Below, one piece after another: positions 9,272 through 17,677 of a stretch of DNA of 53,619 bases. The notes below the pieces were generated by a model. The model searched no databases, was not told the origin of the DNA, and worked only from the letters and a program-made list of their open reading frames with translations. Every line of letters begins with the position of its first letter. Position 1 is the first letter of the stretch. Source of the DNA: Flavobacteriaceae bacterium bin25 (GTDB lineage: Bacteria; Bacteroidota; Bacteroidia; Flavobacteriales; Flavobacteriaceae). Location: the NCBI GenBank assembly GCA_002238525.1, contig MPMN01000012.1, positions 1 through 53,619 on the forward strand. Direction: 5' to 3'. The translations under genes and the position numbers were made by a program.

Positions 9272-9811
9272 CCTGACTTTCAGGTCGAAATACGCCCAAA
9301 ACCCTTACCAGGCCTGAAAAAAGTGCCATTTCCAGCTGTTACTTTAATGGAAACATTTTGTTCTGATCAATACCAATAAGTTCTAATTTTTGACCAATCC
9401 CAAAATGCAAGCTATATGCCCATGAGGTAAAGATCTTTTGATGGGGAAGGCTTTGGAAATATCCTTATAGACTACAACTCCTTTGAGAGCTGCTTTAAAG
9501 CCCTCAATAACAGAGGGAGGAAAGTCGCTCAAATTGGCTATAGTTTTTCTTTTGACTTTCTTTCCTTCTCACCAGACTTTACGGAGTAGCGTGGTTGGTC
9601 TGTAATGTCTATTGGGTACGACTTCGATGTAATATGACATGGACTTATAAAATATGGTGCAAATATATTACATTTAATTAAATAAACATCTATAAAAAGG
9701 GATTCTACATGGACACATTTTTCACAAAATAAATCCAAAATATATCATCTATATTACTGATATACAGATGGTTAAGTGATAAAAATCACTCAAAAAAGTG
9801 CGAAAGTCGGG
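9272..9811 (-). mobile_element. 540-bp internally deleted IS1634-family element with 6-bp target duplication
   Basis: The ends are imperfect inverted repeats: CCTGACTTTC at 9272 and, read from the other side, CCCGACTTTCG at 9811. ACTAAA lies immediately outside both ends (9266-9271 and 9812-9817), consistent with IS1634-type duplications. A closely similar copy lies inverted at about 48064-48602. Together with the small element at 9882-10042 it fills the 9252-10144 gap. Confidence 0.65.
9383..9640 (-). pseudogene. Truncated IS1634-family transposase remnant
   Basis: From ATG 9640 the minus strand encodes MSYYIEVVPNRHYRPTTLLR KVW, a TGA, then EGKKVKRKTIANLSDFPPSV and a HGHIACILGL segment before TAG at 9383. 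This is the N-terminal ~85 residues of an IS1634-type transposase with one nonsense codon. It then jumps to C-terminal coding sequence. The catalytic DDE core is deleted, so the element could move only with help from a full-length relative. Confidence 0.65.
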
Positions 9812-9881
9812 ACTAAAGAATAGACGAAATCAGTAGTTAATTCATTTCGCTCTACCACACTACTTTCTGTGAAGTAGAATT

Positions 9882-10042
9882 CACAACAAAGTGGTTAGAA
9901 CCGATAAAGTATAACTATCAACCACTTTTATTAACCTATTTATATCCATACGGATATCTGAACATCATCTATGCAATTTTGTTTTAAAAACTTTATTGCA
10001 GTGGATAGATGGTTTTTGGGCGGTTCTAATCACTTTGTTGTG
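9882..10042. mobile_element. 161-bp MITE-like inverted-repeat element
   Basis: CACAACAAAGTGGTTAGAAC at 9882 pairs with its near-perfect inverse at 10022-10042, with one mismatch in about 21 bp. No coding capacity inside. It lies about 120 bp upstream of the promoter of the TnpB-like/ClpX-like pair. A similar string (ACAACAAAGTAATTAGA) occurs near 14169 inside the IS1595 element's flank. Confidence 0.5.
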
Positions 10043-10163
10043 GAATCGGCGGAAATGAAGCAAAAATAAACAGGGTTCTCACTTCAAAATTCCCCACTTA
10101 AATTCAGCTGATAGATTCTATTCACAAAAAATGCAACAGAACCTGTGTTTTTAAAAAAAACAC

Positions 10164-10171
10164 TATATTTG
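10164..10171 (+). promoter_or_regulatory. Bacteroidota -7 promoter element (TATATTTG)
   Basis: A perfect TAnnTTTG match 25 bp before ATG 10196. Its position argues against translation starting at 10145 and supports a start at 10175 or, better, 10196. No clear -33 TTG was seen. Confidence 0.45.
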
Positions 10172-10195
10172 CCGATGAGAAGTAAGAGTCAAATA

Positions 10196-10558
10196 ATGCA
10201 GAGTACCCATATCGCCATAACTTGTCGTTTAATAGGAGGTGTTAAGGCTTATGAACATTTATCTGGATTGCCTGGTACCAATAGTTATCTATGGAACCAA
10301 GCAATAGCAAAGTCAAGAAAAGAGTATAAAAATACAGGAAGAACAAATAGTTCCTATTTTACTTTGGGAAAATGGTATATGCAAAATATAATAAAAAGTC
10401 CCATAATGGGGAACAAAAGCCCTTGGTTATATAGTTATCCTGCTTGGAACACCAAACTAGATCTTCAGAATATTGCTCGTGCTTACAAACGTTTTTACGA
10501 CAATCACTTGGCTTTACTAAAAAACAATAATTTAAAAAAAATGTGCCATGAAAAATGA
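10196..10558 (+). CDS. Small protein resembling the N-terminal region of TnpB (IS605 OrfB), without nuclease domain
   Basis: About 120 residues. The pattern NSYLWNQAIAKSRKEYKNTG...SSYFTLGKW...PWLYSYPAWN...LQNIARAYKRFYDNH follows the N-terminal wedge/helical region of TnpB transposon-encoded nucleases (Y-x-WNxALxxxxxxY...PWLxxxPxxxxxxxLxxLxxAxxxFF). It ends before any RuvC catalytic residue, so no nuclease activity is expected. I chose ATG 10196 because a -7 element lies at 10164-10171; 10145 and 10175 are alternatives. The stop overlaps the start of the AAA+ gene by 11 bp, so the two may be translationally coupled. It may be a mere TnpB stump or a retained accessory protein. Confidence 0.55.
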   Translation: MQSTHIAITCRLIGGVKAYEHLSGLPGTNSYLWNQAIAKSRKEYKNTGRTNSSYFTLGKWYMQNIIKSPIMGNKSPWLYSYPAWNTKLDLQNIARAYKRFYDNHLALLKNNNLKKMCHEK

Positions 10559-13076
10559 AAAAGACAACAACAGAAAAATCAAAAAATGGATTAATGCTGA
10601 ACTCGATTCTGGACTCAAGCTCCAGGATATACTGGAAAAATGGGAAAAACTAAACCAGAGTATTATAGATGCCATAGAAGCAGAAGGCGCTACTGAAATC
10701 CCAAAGCACTCGAAAAAGAAAAACCAAATGCCCAGAGAAGAAGAAATGAACCCAGATGAATTCCTCTACGAATTAATCAAAGATTTTAATGACCGGGGAA
10801 AAAGAGAAATAGAAAATGATGACAATAAGCCAAACCAAGAAACCATGGACTTATTTGACGATCATAATGACTTGGAAAAAATAAAAGAAGAAGAAGAATT
10901 GAACCCAAATGAACCCATTCCCGATATTCCTCTTGATGATGACTTTATTTCAATGTTAACAAATATGGAAAATGATGACGATACGCCACACCAAAAAATA
11001 GAAGACGATGCCCAGCCGGTACCATCAGTTAAACAGATGATAAAAAAAATGAATGATACCATCATTGGCCAAGAAAAAACAAAAGAAGACCTAGCCACAG
11101 TAATTCGGAAACATATGCAAAAAATTCGGGGCCCGGAAAACAGGCATTTCAAAAAAAATGTCAGTCAGGATATCATTGATGCTGAAACCCAAAAAAACAA
11201 CCTCATCATCATGGGCAATACCGGAACAGGAAAAACTCTTCTGGCAGAAACTTTAGCTAAAAACTACAATATCCCAATGGTGGTTGTAGATGCTACCAGT
11301 TACAGCCCCTCGGGATATAAAGGGGAAGACCTCAGACAAATGATCAAAGATCTATATTATAAAGCAAATCGAGACATCGAACGAGCAGAAAAAGGTATCA
11401 TTTTTTTAGACGAAATAGACAAACTACGATACGATATACGAGGATGTAGCACTGATAAAACTGCTAAACATTGTATACAATACGCACTACTAAAAATTAT
11501 CGAAGGAACAGAAGTGAATATCAATGGAAGTACCATTGACACCTCAAACATCCTCTTTATCGGATGCGGATCATTTGGTGGAATAGAAGAAATTAATGAG
11601 TTGGATAAAATCAAGCCCAAAGATCTCATAGAATACGGTTTTATACCGGAATTTATTGGCAGAATGCCCATCATTACATATACAGAGCCTTTAACCGAGA
11701 AAATGCTAGAACGTATTTTAACTGAGCCGAAAAATTCAGAAATCAAACAATGCCAAAAAACCTTTATCTGTGATGGTATACGAATTAAATTCACAAAATC
11801 TGCTATAAAAGAAATGGCACGACAAGCCTGGGAATTAAATATAGGAGCCCGAGGACTAAAAACATTGATCGATAAAGTCACCAGAGATTATTATATCAGA
11901 TTGCCACATATCCCCAAAAAGATCACTATCAATAAAAAATATGTCATAAAACAATTGGATGGGGAGCAAAAAGAAAACGATATCCAGCCGGTACCATCAG
12001 TAAAACAGATGATAAAAGAAACGGATGATTCCATCATTGGCCAAGAAAAAGCAAAAGAATATCTAGCCTCAGTATTACGGAAACATGTGCAAGAAAATTG
12101 GGGGACGGAAAACAGGCCTTTCAAAAAAAATATCAGTCAGGATATCATCAATGCCGAAACCCAAAAAAACAACCTCATCATCATGGGCAATACCGGAACA
12201 GGAAAAACTCTTCTGGCAGAAACTTTTGCTAGAACCTACAATATCCCAATGGTGGTTGTAGATGCTACCAATTACACTCAGACGGGATATAAAGGCGCCG
12301 ATCCAACCGAAATCATTCAAGCACTATATCATAAAGCAAAAAAACATATCAAACGGGCAGAAAAAGGCATCATTTTTATGGATGAAATAGACAAACTACG
12401 ATTTGATAAAACAAGACATTCTGAGGATATAAGTAGTAAACACGGTATCCAACAATCACTACTGAAAATTATCGAAGGAACAAAAGTGAATATCAATGGA
12501 AGAACCATTGACACCTCAAAAATCCTTTTTATCGGATGCGGCTCCTTTGTTGATATAAAAAAAATCATCGAAAAAAGAATAGCACCTCAAAAAAAAGCAA
12601 TAGGATTTGATAACAATAAGATGAATCTTCCGACACGTATACAAGATGAATACAAAAAAAATATTCTTAATGAAATTATACCCGAAGACCTCGTGGAATA
12701 CGGTTTTTTGCCGGAATTTGTCGGTCGAATGCCCAACATTACACATACGGAGCCTTTAACTAAGGAAATGCTGGAACGTATTTTAACTGAGCCGAAGAAT
12801 TCGGAAGTCAAGCAATGCCAAAAAAACTTTGCCTATGATGGCATAGAAATTCAGTTTACTGAATGTGCTATAGATGAAATCGCTAGGCAAGCATGGAAGC
12901 AGAATATAGGAGCACGAGGGTTAAAAAGAATTATAAATGAAATCACTAAAGATTACTATAACCGTTCTCCGCATATCCCGGAATTTATCACTATCAATAA
13001 AAAATATGTGATAAAACAACTAAACAAAAAAAAGAGGTTGCCTGAAATCCGAAACACCAATTCAAAAGGGCGATAG
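10548..13076 (+). CDS. Tandem ClpX-like AAA+ protein (two AAA+ modules in one chain)
   Basis: 842 residues. An acidic, low-complexity N-terminal region (about 1-155) replaces the ClpX zinc-binding domain. Module 1 has Walker A GNTGTGKT (223-230), pore loop GYKG (256-259), Walker B IIFLDEIDK (about 284-292), arginine finger EFIGR and sensor-2 GARG. Module 2 repeats this 324 residues on (Walker A 547-554, GYKG 580-583, EFVGR, GARG). Canonical ClpX has GYVG in the pore and sensor-1 CGGAF; here these are GYKG and GCGSF. Module 2 keeps an IGF tripeptide (685-687) at the ClpP-docking loop position. Module 1 lacks about 31 residues there. The likely role is ATP-driven protein remodelling or unfolding. 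Partner protease and substrate are unknown. Confidence 0.8.
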   Translation: MKNEKDNNRKIKKWINAELDSGLKLQDILEKWEKLNQSIIDAIEAEGATEIPKHSKKKNQMPREEEMNPDEFLYELIKDFNDRGKREIENDDNKPNQETMDLFDDHNDLEKIKEEEELNPNEPIPDIPLDDDFISMLTNMENDDDTPHQKIEDDAQPVPSVKQMIKKMNDTIIGQEKTKEDLATVIRKHMQKIRGPENRHFKKNVSQDIIDAETQKNNLIIMGNTGTGKTLLAETLAKNYNIPMVVVDATSYSPSGYKGEDLRQMIKDLYYKANRDIERAEKGIIFLDEIDKLRYDIRGCSTDKTAKHCIQYALLKIIEGTEVNINGSTIDTSNILFIGCGSFGGIEEINELDKIKPKDLIEYGFIPEFIGRMPIITYTEPLTEKMLERILTEPKNSEIKQCQKTFICDGIRIKFTKSAIKEMARQAWELNIGARGLKTLIDKVTRDYYIRLPHIPKKITINKKYVIKQLDGEQKENDIQPVPSVKQMIKETDDSIIGQEKAKEYLASVLRKHVQENWGTENRPFKKNISQDIINAETQKNNLIIMGNTGTGKTLLAETFARTYNIPMVVVDATNYTQTGYKGADPTEIIQALYHKAKKHIKRAEKGIIFMDEIDKLRFDKTRHSEDISSKHGIQQSLLKIIEGTKVNINGRTIDTSKILFIGCGSFVDIKKIIEKRIAPQKKAIGFDNNKMNLPTRIQDEYKKNILNEIIPEDLVEYGFLPEFVGRMPNITHTEPLTKEMLERILTEPKNSEVKQCQKNFAYDGIEIQFTECAIDEIARQAWKQNIGARGLKRIINEITKDYYNRSPHIPEFITINKKYVIKQLNKKKRLPEIRNTNSKGR
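11013..11955 (+). repeat. ClpX-like coding repeat, unit 1
   Basis: Coding repeat unit from CAGCCGGTACCATCAG to ATGTCATAAAACAA. It is paired with 11985-13020, and the unit starts are 972 bp apart (324 codons). Stretches around Walker A are identical between units at nucleotide level. Unit 2 is 93 bp longer, the excess lying at the IGF-loop segment. Confidence 0.85.
11985..13020 (+). repeat. ClpX-like coding repeat, unit 2
   Basis: Second copy of the duplicated module. It retains the IGF-loop segment (about nt 12570-12665) that is absent from unit 1. Confidence 0.85.
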
Positions 13077-13088
13077 TTTAGAGATAAA

Positions 13089-13121
13089 ACCTCAAAATAA
13101 ATAATAAAATTTATTTGAGGT
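13089..13121 (+). terminator. Hairpin downstream of the ClpX-like gene
   Basis: ACCTCAAAATAAAT and ATTTATTTGAGGT can pair over about 13 bp around a short loop, 13 bp after the ClpX-like stop. The right arm overlaps the start of the IS1595 end at 13114. A clear U-run is missing, so terminator function is tentative. Confidence 0.35.
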
Positions 13122-14277
13122 CAACATTTTCGCTATATCAGATATTTTTGATAGACTTTGTCCTTGTTCACCATTTTTGTAATCAGATTGTTGAATACCG
13201 TCTCTTTATTCTGTTAAAGATTTATTCTGAAGCAGAACTCGTTGAAGTATCTATCTAAATGAAAGTCGCTTACCCAGGAATAAGTGGTACGTATCCAAGA
13301 CTTTATCTGGTGTATCATCGTATGAAGAGCCTTAAAGTTGAGTCCATTGTTGCTCTCAATCTGGGTAATGTTATAAGCCTTGGCTATTGGTTTATATCCT
13401 TTCCACTTATCAGTGGTTATCTGGGCAGAATTACTGATATGGTTGGCAAAGATGGACTCAACAGAGCGTGCCGATAAATCTTCTATGCCCATGGCATACA
13501 TACGCCTAACCTTCCCCTCCTTGGTTAGCTGTACCGCTGTTACCGCTTTCTTTTTCTTGGAATGATAGCTACGCCCTATTTTCCCTTGTTCCACTCCACC
13601 CAGAACGAACTCGTCCACGTGTACTATACCATCCATAGGGTACTTACCACTAGATTCCATAGCCTCTCTGACCTTGTGAATGAAAAGATGGGCAGTATTT
13701 TGAGTCACTTCATAGCGAACAGCTGTGTATCGCGCAGAAAGACTCTTGGTGGTGGTAGACATCTCAAAACAGATGAAAAAGGCCTTGCGTACACCGAACT
13801 TTACCTTGTGGAACAAGGTATTGGCTGTAGCTGATTCGGTATGACTACAGATGTTGCACATCCTGGAAAAATCCTTGCGTACCTGACAAGCTTTGTGTCC
13901 ACATTTGACACATTTGAAGCCTTTTTTCCATTTGATTTCAGAGAGGTATTTCTTGCAATCTAAGTCCGTTTTGAAGCGTGCAGTAAACTCTAAGAGGTTT
14001 TGACCTTTAAAAATATTCATAATAGCGTGTATTTATAAGCATCAAAGAAATGAAATTATAGGTAAATCTCAATAAATCTTACTTAGGAAAATAATCAATA
14101 GGAATGACTTTTTGTTTATTTTGTAATCAACTATAATAGAACATTTTATTTTCTTTTCAATGTTTCTACAACAAAGTAATTAGATCTTATTTTTTAATGT
14201 ATCTACGTCAAAGAACTTCCATATCAATAAAATGTACGACCAAAAAAATCTGATATAGCGAAAAGGATGACCTCAAA
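13114..14277 (-). mobile_element. IS1595-family insertion sequence, apparently complete
   Basis: Inverted ends of about 37 bp: left 13114-13150 beginning TTTGAGGTCAACATTTTCGC, right 14241-14277 beginning on the other strand TTTGAGGTCATCCTTTTCGC. Both continue CTATATCAGAT. They enclose one transposase gene. No 8-bp target duplication was recognised, so one side may have rearranged. Confidence 0.75.
13214..14020 (-). CDS. IS1595-family (ISXO2-like) transposase with zinc ribbon
   Basis: 268 residues, intact. The N-terminal zinc ribbon has four cysteines (CVKCG at about 37-41 and CNIC at about 55-58). The DDE domain follows: VHVDEFVLGG, then ITTDKWKGY and a late NGLNFKALHTMIHQIKSW segment, matching the DDE_Tnp_IS1595 family. 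The ends of the element are recognisable and the reading frame is unbroken, so this copy may still be functional. A decayed copy lies at 33.1-33.9 kb. Confidence 0.9.
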   Translation of the reverse strand: MNIFKGQNLLEFTARFKTDLDCKKYLSEIKWKKGFKCVKCGHKACQVRKDFSRMCNICSHTESATANTLFHKVKFGVRKAFFICFEMSTTTKSLSARYTAVRYEVTQNTAHLFIHKVREAMESSGKYPMDGIVHVDEFVLGGVEQGKIGRSYHSKKKKAVTAVQLTKEGKVRRMYAMGIEDLSARSVESIFANHISNSAQITTDKWKGYKPIAKAYNITQIESNNGLNFKALHTMIHQIKSWIRTTYSWVSDFHLDRYFNEFCFRINL

Positions 14278-14305
14278 AAACCCTTTTTTCAAATATAGGT
14301 CTGTT

Positions 14306-15751
14306 CTAAAACTTTCTATAGGATGCCCCCAAATATTGATTGGCTTCTTCTTCGGCAAACTTAGCCTTTTCACTGTCCCAATGTAAGGTTTGATTTGGGA
14401 ATCGACCGGCAATCACACCCAAAAGAATGGTTTCGGTCAAACGTGCAGCATATTCAAAAGAAGCCGTACATTTATCCTTGCCCAAACAAGCATCAATAAA
14501 TTGATGATAGTGCTTGGGGCCTTCAACGGCATAGTCTCTTATGGGCTCTCCCAAATTGTGCTTGGCAATGTCTTTGGAAATGTCTACATATTTACCCCTT
14601 ACAATTTTTCTGGGCAACTGCATAAAATGAGGCAAGAGCAAGTGTCCCTTTGTCCCCACGAACATAGCACCCTGTTCTGGCAGCTCGCCTTCATCGGGAA
14701 TTTTGGCATCTAGAGAAATGTCTGTTTTGGAAACGGATTTTTTGTTCTTGGTAACATTGTTATCTCCAGGAAGCACCAAATCTTGATGAGCAGGAGGCAT
14801 TCCCGGACCATCGTACCAAATCCACTTTAATGTTTTACGTGTGTATTTGGTTCCCGGAAATTCGTATGTAACAGTATTGTTTTCCGGATACCCATAACCG
14901 TTCGGTTCGCGGCATTCATTTTTAATGGTCATTGGGACATCTAAATTTAATGCATTGTAAGGCGTGTCAAAAATATGAACCCCCATATCGCCCAAAGTAC
15001 CACATCCATAATCCACTAACTTTCGCCAGTTTCCCGGATGGTAGTATCCTTCTTTGTAGGGGCGCTTTGCAGAAGTGCCTAACCAAAGATTCCAATCTAA
15101 CTGTGCAGGTACAGGGTCTTCCCCTTCCGGTTCAGCACCGTTGTATCCCCAAGATTTTGGACTCCATGCATGCACCGTGTGTACTTTTCCAATAATACCA
15201 TCCTGTATCAACAACGTGGCCAATTTATAATCGTAGAAAGAATGTACTTGTATACCCATTTGGGTGACTAAGCCTCTTTCCTGAGCCATCTTCTTCATGG
15301 ACCTGGATTCAGAAACATAATGGGTCAGTGGTTTTTGGCAATACACATGCTTGCCCATTTCCATGGCCATCAATGAGGCAGGGGCATGAGTATGGTCAGG
15401 TGTAGAAACGATTACGGCATCAATTTCATCGGCCATATCATCCAACATAACACGGTAGTCAAAAAATACTCGAGCCTTCAGGTGATTCTTTCGTGCCGTG
15501 GATAAGTTGATTGCATCGACATCACAAAGTGCCACCACATCAACTTGCGGGTGCGATGAAATATCGTTAAGGTCCGCAGCCCCCATATTGGATACTCCAA
15601 TATGAGCTGTTCTTATCCTGCCCTCTGGCTTAATTGCTCTTAACTTTTCATTGGCACTAACAATGGAAGGTGCCGCCAACAGACCGAGGGCTCCCACACC
15701 ACTTTTCTTTAAAAAATCCCTCCTATCTTGATTTGAAGTCTTCTTACTCAT
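14306..15751 (-). CDS. Gfo/Idh/MocA-family oxidoreductase with Tat signal
   Basis: 481 residues. The N-terminus has a twin-arginine signal (QDRRDFLKKSGVGALGLLAA), so a folded, NAD(P)-loaded enzyme is exported. The Rossmann region follows (IRTAHIGVSNMGAADL, VVALCDVD), then STPDHTHAPA and the family hallmark CQKPLTH (EKP in most members), placing the catalytic Lys. Downstream of two DUF1080 genes on the same strand, it fits a 3-keto-glycoside route: the oxidoreductase oxidises C3 of a sugar and DUF1080 lyases/hydrolases cleave the 3-keto product. The substrate is unknown. Gap to the next gene is 16 bp. Confidence 0.85.
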   Translation of the reverse strand: MSKKTSNQDRRDFLKKSGVGALGLLAAPSIVSANEKLRAIKPEGRIRTAHIGVSNMGAADLNDISSHPQVDVVALCDVDAINLSTARKNHLKARVFFDYRVMLDDMADEIDAVIVSTPDHTHAPASLMAMEMGKHVYCQKPLTHYVSESRSMKKMAQERGLVTQMGIQVHSFYDYKLATLLIQDGIIGKVHTVHAWSPKSWGYNGAEPEGEDPVPAQLDWNLWLGTSAKRPYKEGYYHPGNWRKLVDYGCGTLGDMGVHIFDTPYNALNLDVPMTIKNECREPNGYGYPENNTVTYEFPGTKYTRKTLKWIWYDGPGMPPAHQDLVLPGDNNVTKNKKSVSKTDISLDAKIPDEGELPEQGAMFVGTKGHLLLPHFMQLPRKIVRGKYVDISKDIAKHNLGEPIRDYAVEGPKHYHQFIDACLGKDKCTASFEYAARLTETILLGVIAGRFPNQTLHWDSEKAKFAEEEANQYLGASYRKF

Positions 15752-15767
15752 ACTATTATGTTATAAA

Positions 15768-16487
15768 CTATTTTTTCGACAGTAAGTCTTTGACTTGAAT
15801 GTTTCTAAAGCGCACAATATCTCCATGTCCCAAGAAACCAATATGTCCACCGGTTCTTTGCAGCCCTGGATGTTCATGTTTGTCCATTGTTCCATTTTTT
15901 GATGCTTCTTGAAAATCTCCATCAACAATGATATTTCCATTTAACTCAACTTTGATTTTTGACCCTTTTACGGTGACTACTTGTTCGTTCCATTCGCCAA
16001 CAGGTTTCAGAAAACCGCGTTTGGCCGGAATAACCCCATAAACCGAGCCATGATATTGGTACGGTTTTAAATTAGAATATTTTTCCGCTGTATTGTCCAA
16101 TATCTGTAATTCTTTACCAACATATGCCACATCACCTTCTAAAGGAGCATGTATGCCCAATCCGTTATTGGCACCGGGCGTCAATTGAAACTCAAACTTA
16201 AAAACAAAGTCGCTATACTAGGCCTCTGTAAATAAATTGCCTCCACTACCACCTCCTTTGGGGTCAACTATAATGTTTCCGTTTACGGCACGATATGATT
16301 TCTTATTCCCAATCCATCCATCTAAATTTTCACCATTAAAAAGATCTACAAACCCCCTGTCTTCTGAAACCTGACCTTGTCCAATACATGGAGATACAAA
16401 AACTGCAAAGCTGAAGAAAATGAAAAACAGCTTTATACTTCCTATTATTGGTCTCACAGCCTTTTGATTTTTATGTTTTTGAACCAA
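15768..16487 (-). pseudogene. DUF1080 3-keto-disaccharide hydrolase-like gene with internal TAG
   Basis: From ATG 16487 the frame encodes a signal peptide, then FVDLFNGENLDGWIGNKKSY and NLFTEA, and stops at TAG (16220-16218). The same frame resumes YSDFVFKFEFQLTPGANNG, exactly the continuation expected in DUF1080 proteins (usually TEKEYSDFxLxFEFxL), and continues to 15768 with VGEWNEQVV and GHIGFLGHG. A single base change from a Glu or Lys codon explains the amber stop. Without suppression the enzyme is truncated at about 89 residues. It overlaps the upstream DUF1080 gene by 34 bp. Confidence 0.8.
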
Positions 16488-17242
16488 ATTGGACTGGAAT
16501 GGTCTTGCAACGCTATAAAACCCTTTTTATATTTTCCATAATCCGGAGCATTGTCCCACTTTCCTGAGTTTTTCTTTTTGTTCCAATCCTCGGACCATGG
16601 TTGAAACTCCAACAGCTTATTACCGTTGAGCCAATGTTCTACTTTTTCCGGAGTGAAAACAATTTTGGAGGAATTCCATTCCCCAACGGGATTTAATTCT
16701 TTTTGGAATTCATCGGCTACGTACATGGCATAATCAGCACCCGTTTTCTGCCAATCCTGCAACAATTCTGGATGTTCAACACCAAACTGAGAGTTATAAC
16801 CGACCAAATCATGTATTCTGGCATAATTTTCGTCATCAATGATCTGATATTCAGGTGATACAACAGGAGGTCCACTATATCCTTCCTTCACATGGTAGAA
16901 AATACCGCTATTGCCACCTTCGGGCAGCTTCCATTCAAGGTAAAGTTCGAAGTTGTCGAACTCTTCAGCTCCGTAGATAATGTCCTTGCCCCCTTGGTAG
17001 TCTTGTTCTAGCCCCAGTTCGGTATCAAAAGTCAATATGCTATCCTTGACGATCCATCCTGGAGGTAAAGTTTCACCATTGTAAGCTCTCCAACCTTCTG
17101 TACTGGTGCCGTCAAAGAGATACACCCATTCATCGGATTGTGATTTTGTTTCTTCAACATTTTCCTTTTCAGCATCGGATTTTCGCTTTTCTTTGCAAGA
17201 ACCGATAACTACAAACAATATCAGAATCGCTATTTTCTTCAT
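16454..17242 (-). CDS. DUF1080 (3-keto-disaccharide hydrolase-like) lipoprotein
   Basis: 262 residues with a lipoprotein signal (MKKIAILILFVVIGSC, lipid-modified Cys16), followed by a charged linker and a concanavalin-like DUF1080 domain (VYLFDGTSTEGW, ELYLEWKLPEGGNSGIFYHV, PVGEWNSSKIVF, NGNKLLEF). This family acts on 3-keto-glycosides and adopts a glucanase-like fold. The full-length copy may cover for the broken paralogue immediately downstream. A -7 promoter element at 17322-17329 on the minus strand is well placed to drive the three-gene operon. Confidence 0.85.
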   Translation of the reverse strand: MKKIAILILFVVIGSCKEKRKSDAEKENVEETKSQSDEWVYLFDGTSTEGWRAYNGETLPPGWIVKDSILTFDTELGLEQDYQGGKDIIYGAEEFDNFELYLEWKLPEGGNSGIFYHVKEGYSGPPVVSPEYQIIDDENYARIHDLVGYNSQFGVEHPELLQDWQKTGADYAMYVADEFQKELNPVGEWNSSKIVFTPEKVEHWLNGNKLLEFQPWSEDWNKKKNSGKWDNAPDYGKYKKGFIALQDHSSPIWFKNIKIKRL

Positions 17243-17321
17243 GTTTTTGTTATTGTATGATTAGAAGCCGTGCAATGAACTCTTAATTGCAACTTTTCGA
17301 TTGAGTTTTTGAGTTATAAAA

Positions 17322-17329
17322 CAAAGATA
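17322..17329 (-). promoter_or_regulatory. Bacteroidota -7 element (TATCTTTG) for the DUF1080 operon
   Basis: On the minus strand this reads TATCTTTG, a perfect TAnnTTTG match, 80 bp before the DUF1080 lipoprotein ATG. A clear -33 TTG at normal spacing was not seen. Confidence 0.45.
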
Positions 17330-17639
17330 TAATAATTGATTGCAGAAAGGTTGGATTTTTTATGAATAGTGTAATGTATAATTTTAGTTACTCATAGAAG
17401 ATTTAGTACCTAAGTTGTATAACCACAGAGGTAATATATAGACTTATTGAGTAATGTTCGTTTTGGTATTATAGATGGACTCCTTGGATACGTCTTTAGT
17501 CTTGTTGTATTTCCAATACCTCGCTGGCCATCGGGGAAACATTATCAACTGCCTGACTTGTTCTTACAGCTCAAGGAATAAGCTTAATTTTCCTATATCT
17601 ATACCTTCACACTTATTTAACCTATCTTGACCAGCTGCT

Positions 17640-17647
17640 TATCTTTG
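17640..17647 (+). promoter_or_regulatory. Bacteroidota -7 element (TATCTTTG) for the SMP-30/hydrolase run
   Basis: Perfect TAnnTTTG, 31 bp before the SMP-30 ATG at 17678. This is the same octamer as the divergent promoter at 17322-17329. The 17243-17677 gap holds these two elements and nothing else I can identify. Confidence 0.45.
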
Positions 17648-17677
17648 TGGGATGTACTTATATTCAATCTCATCAAC

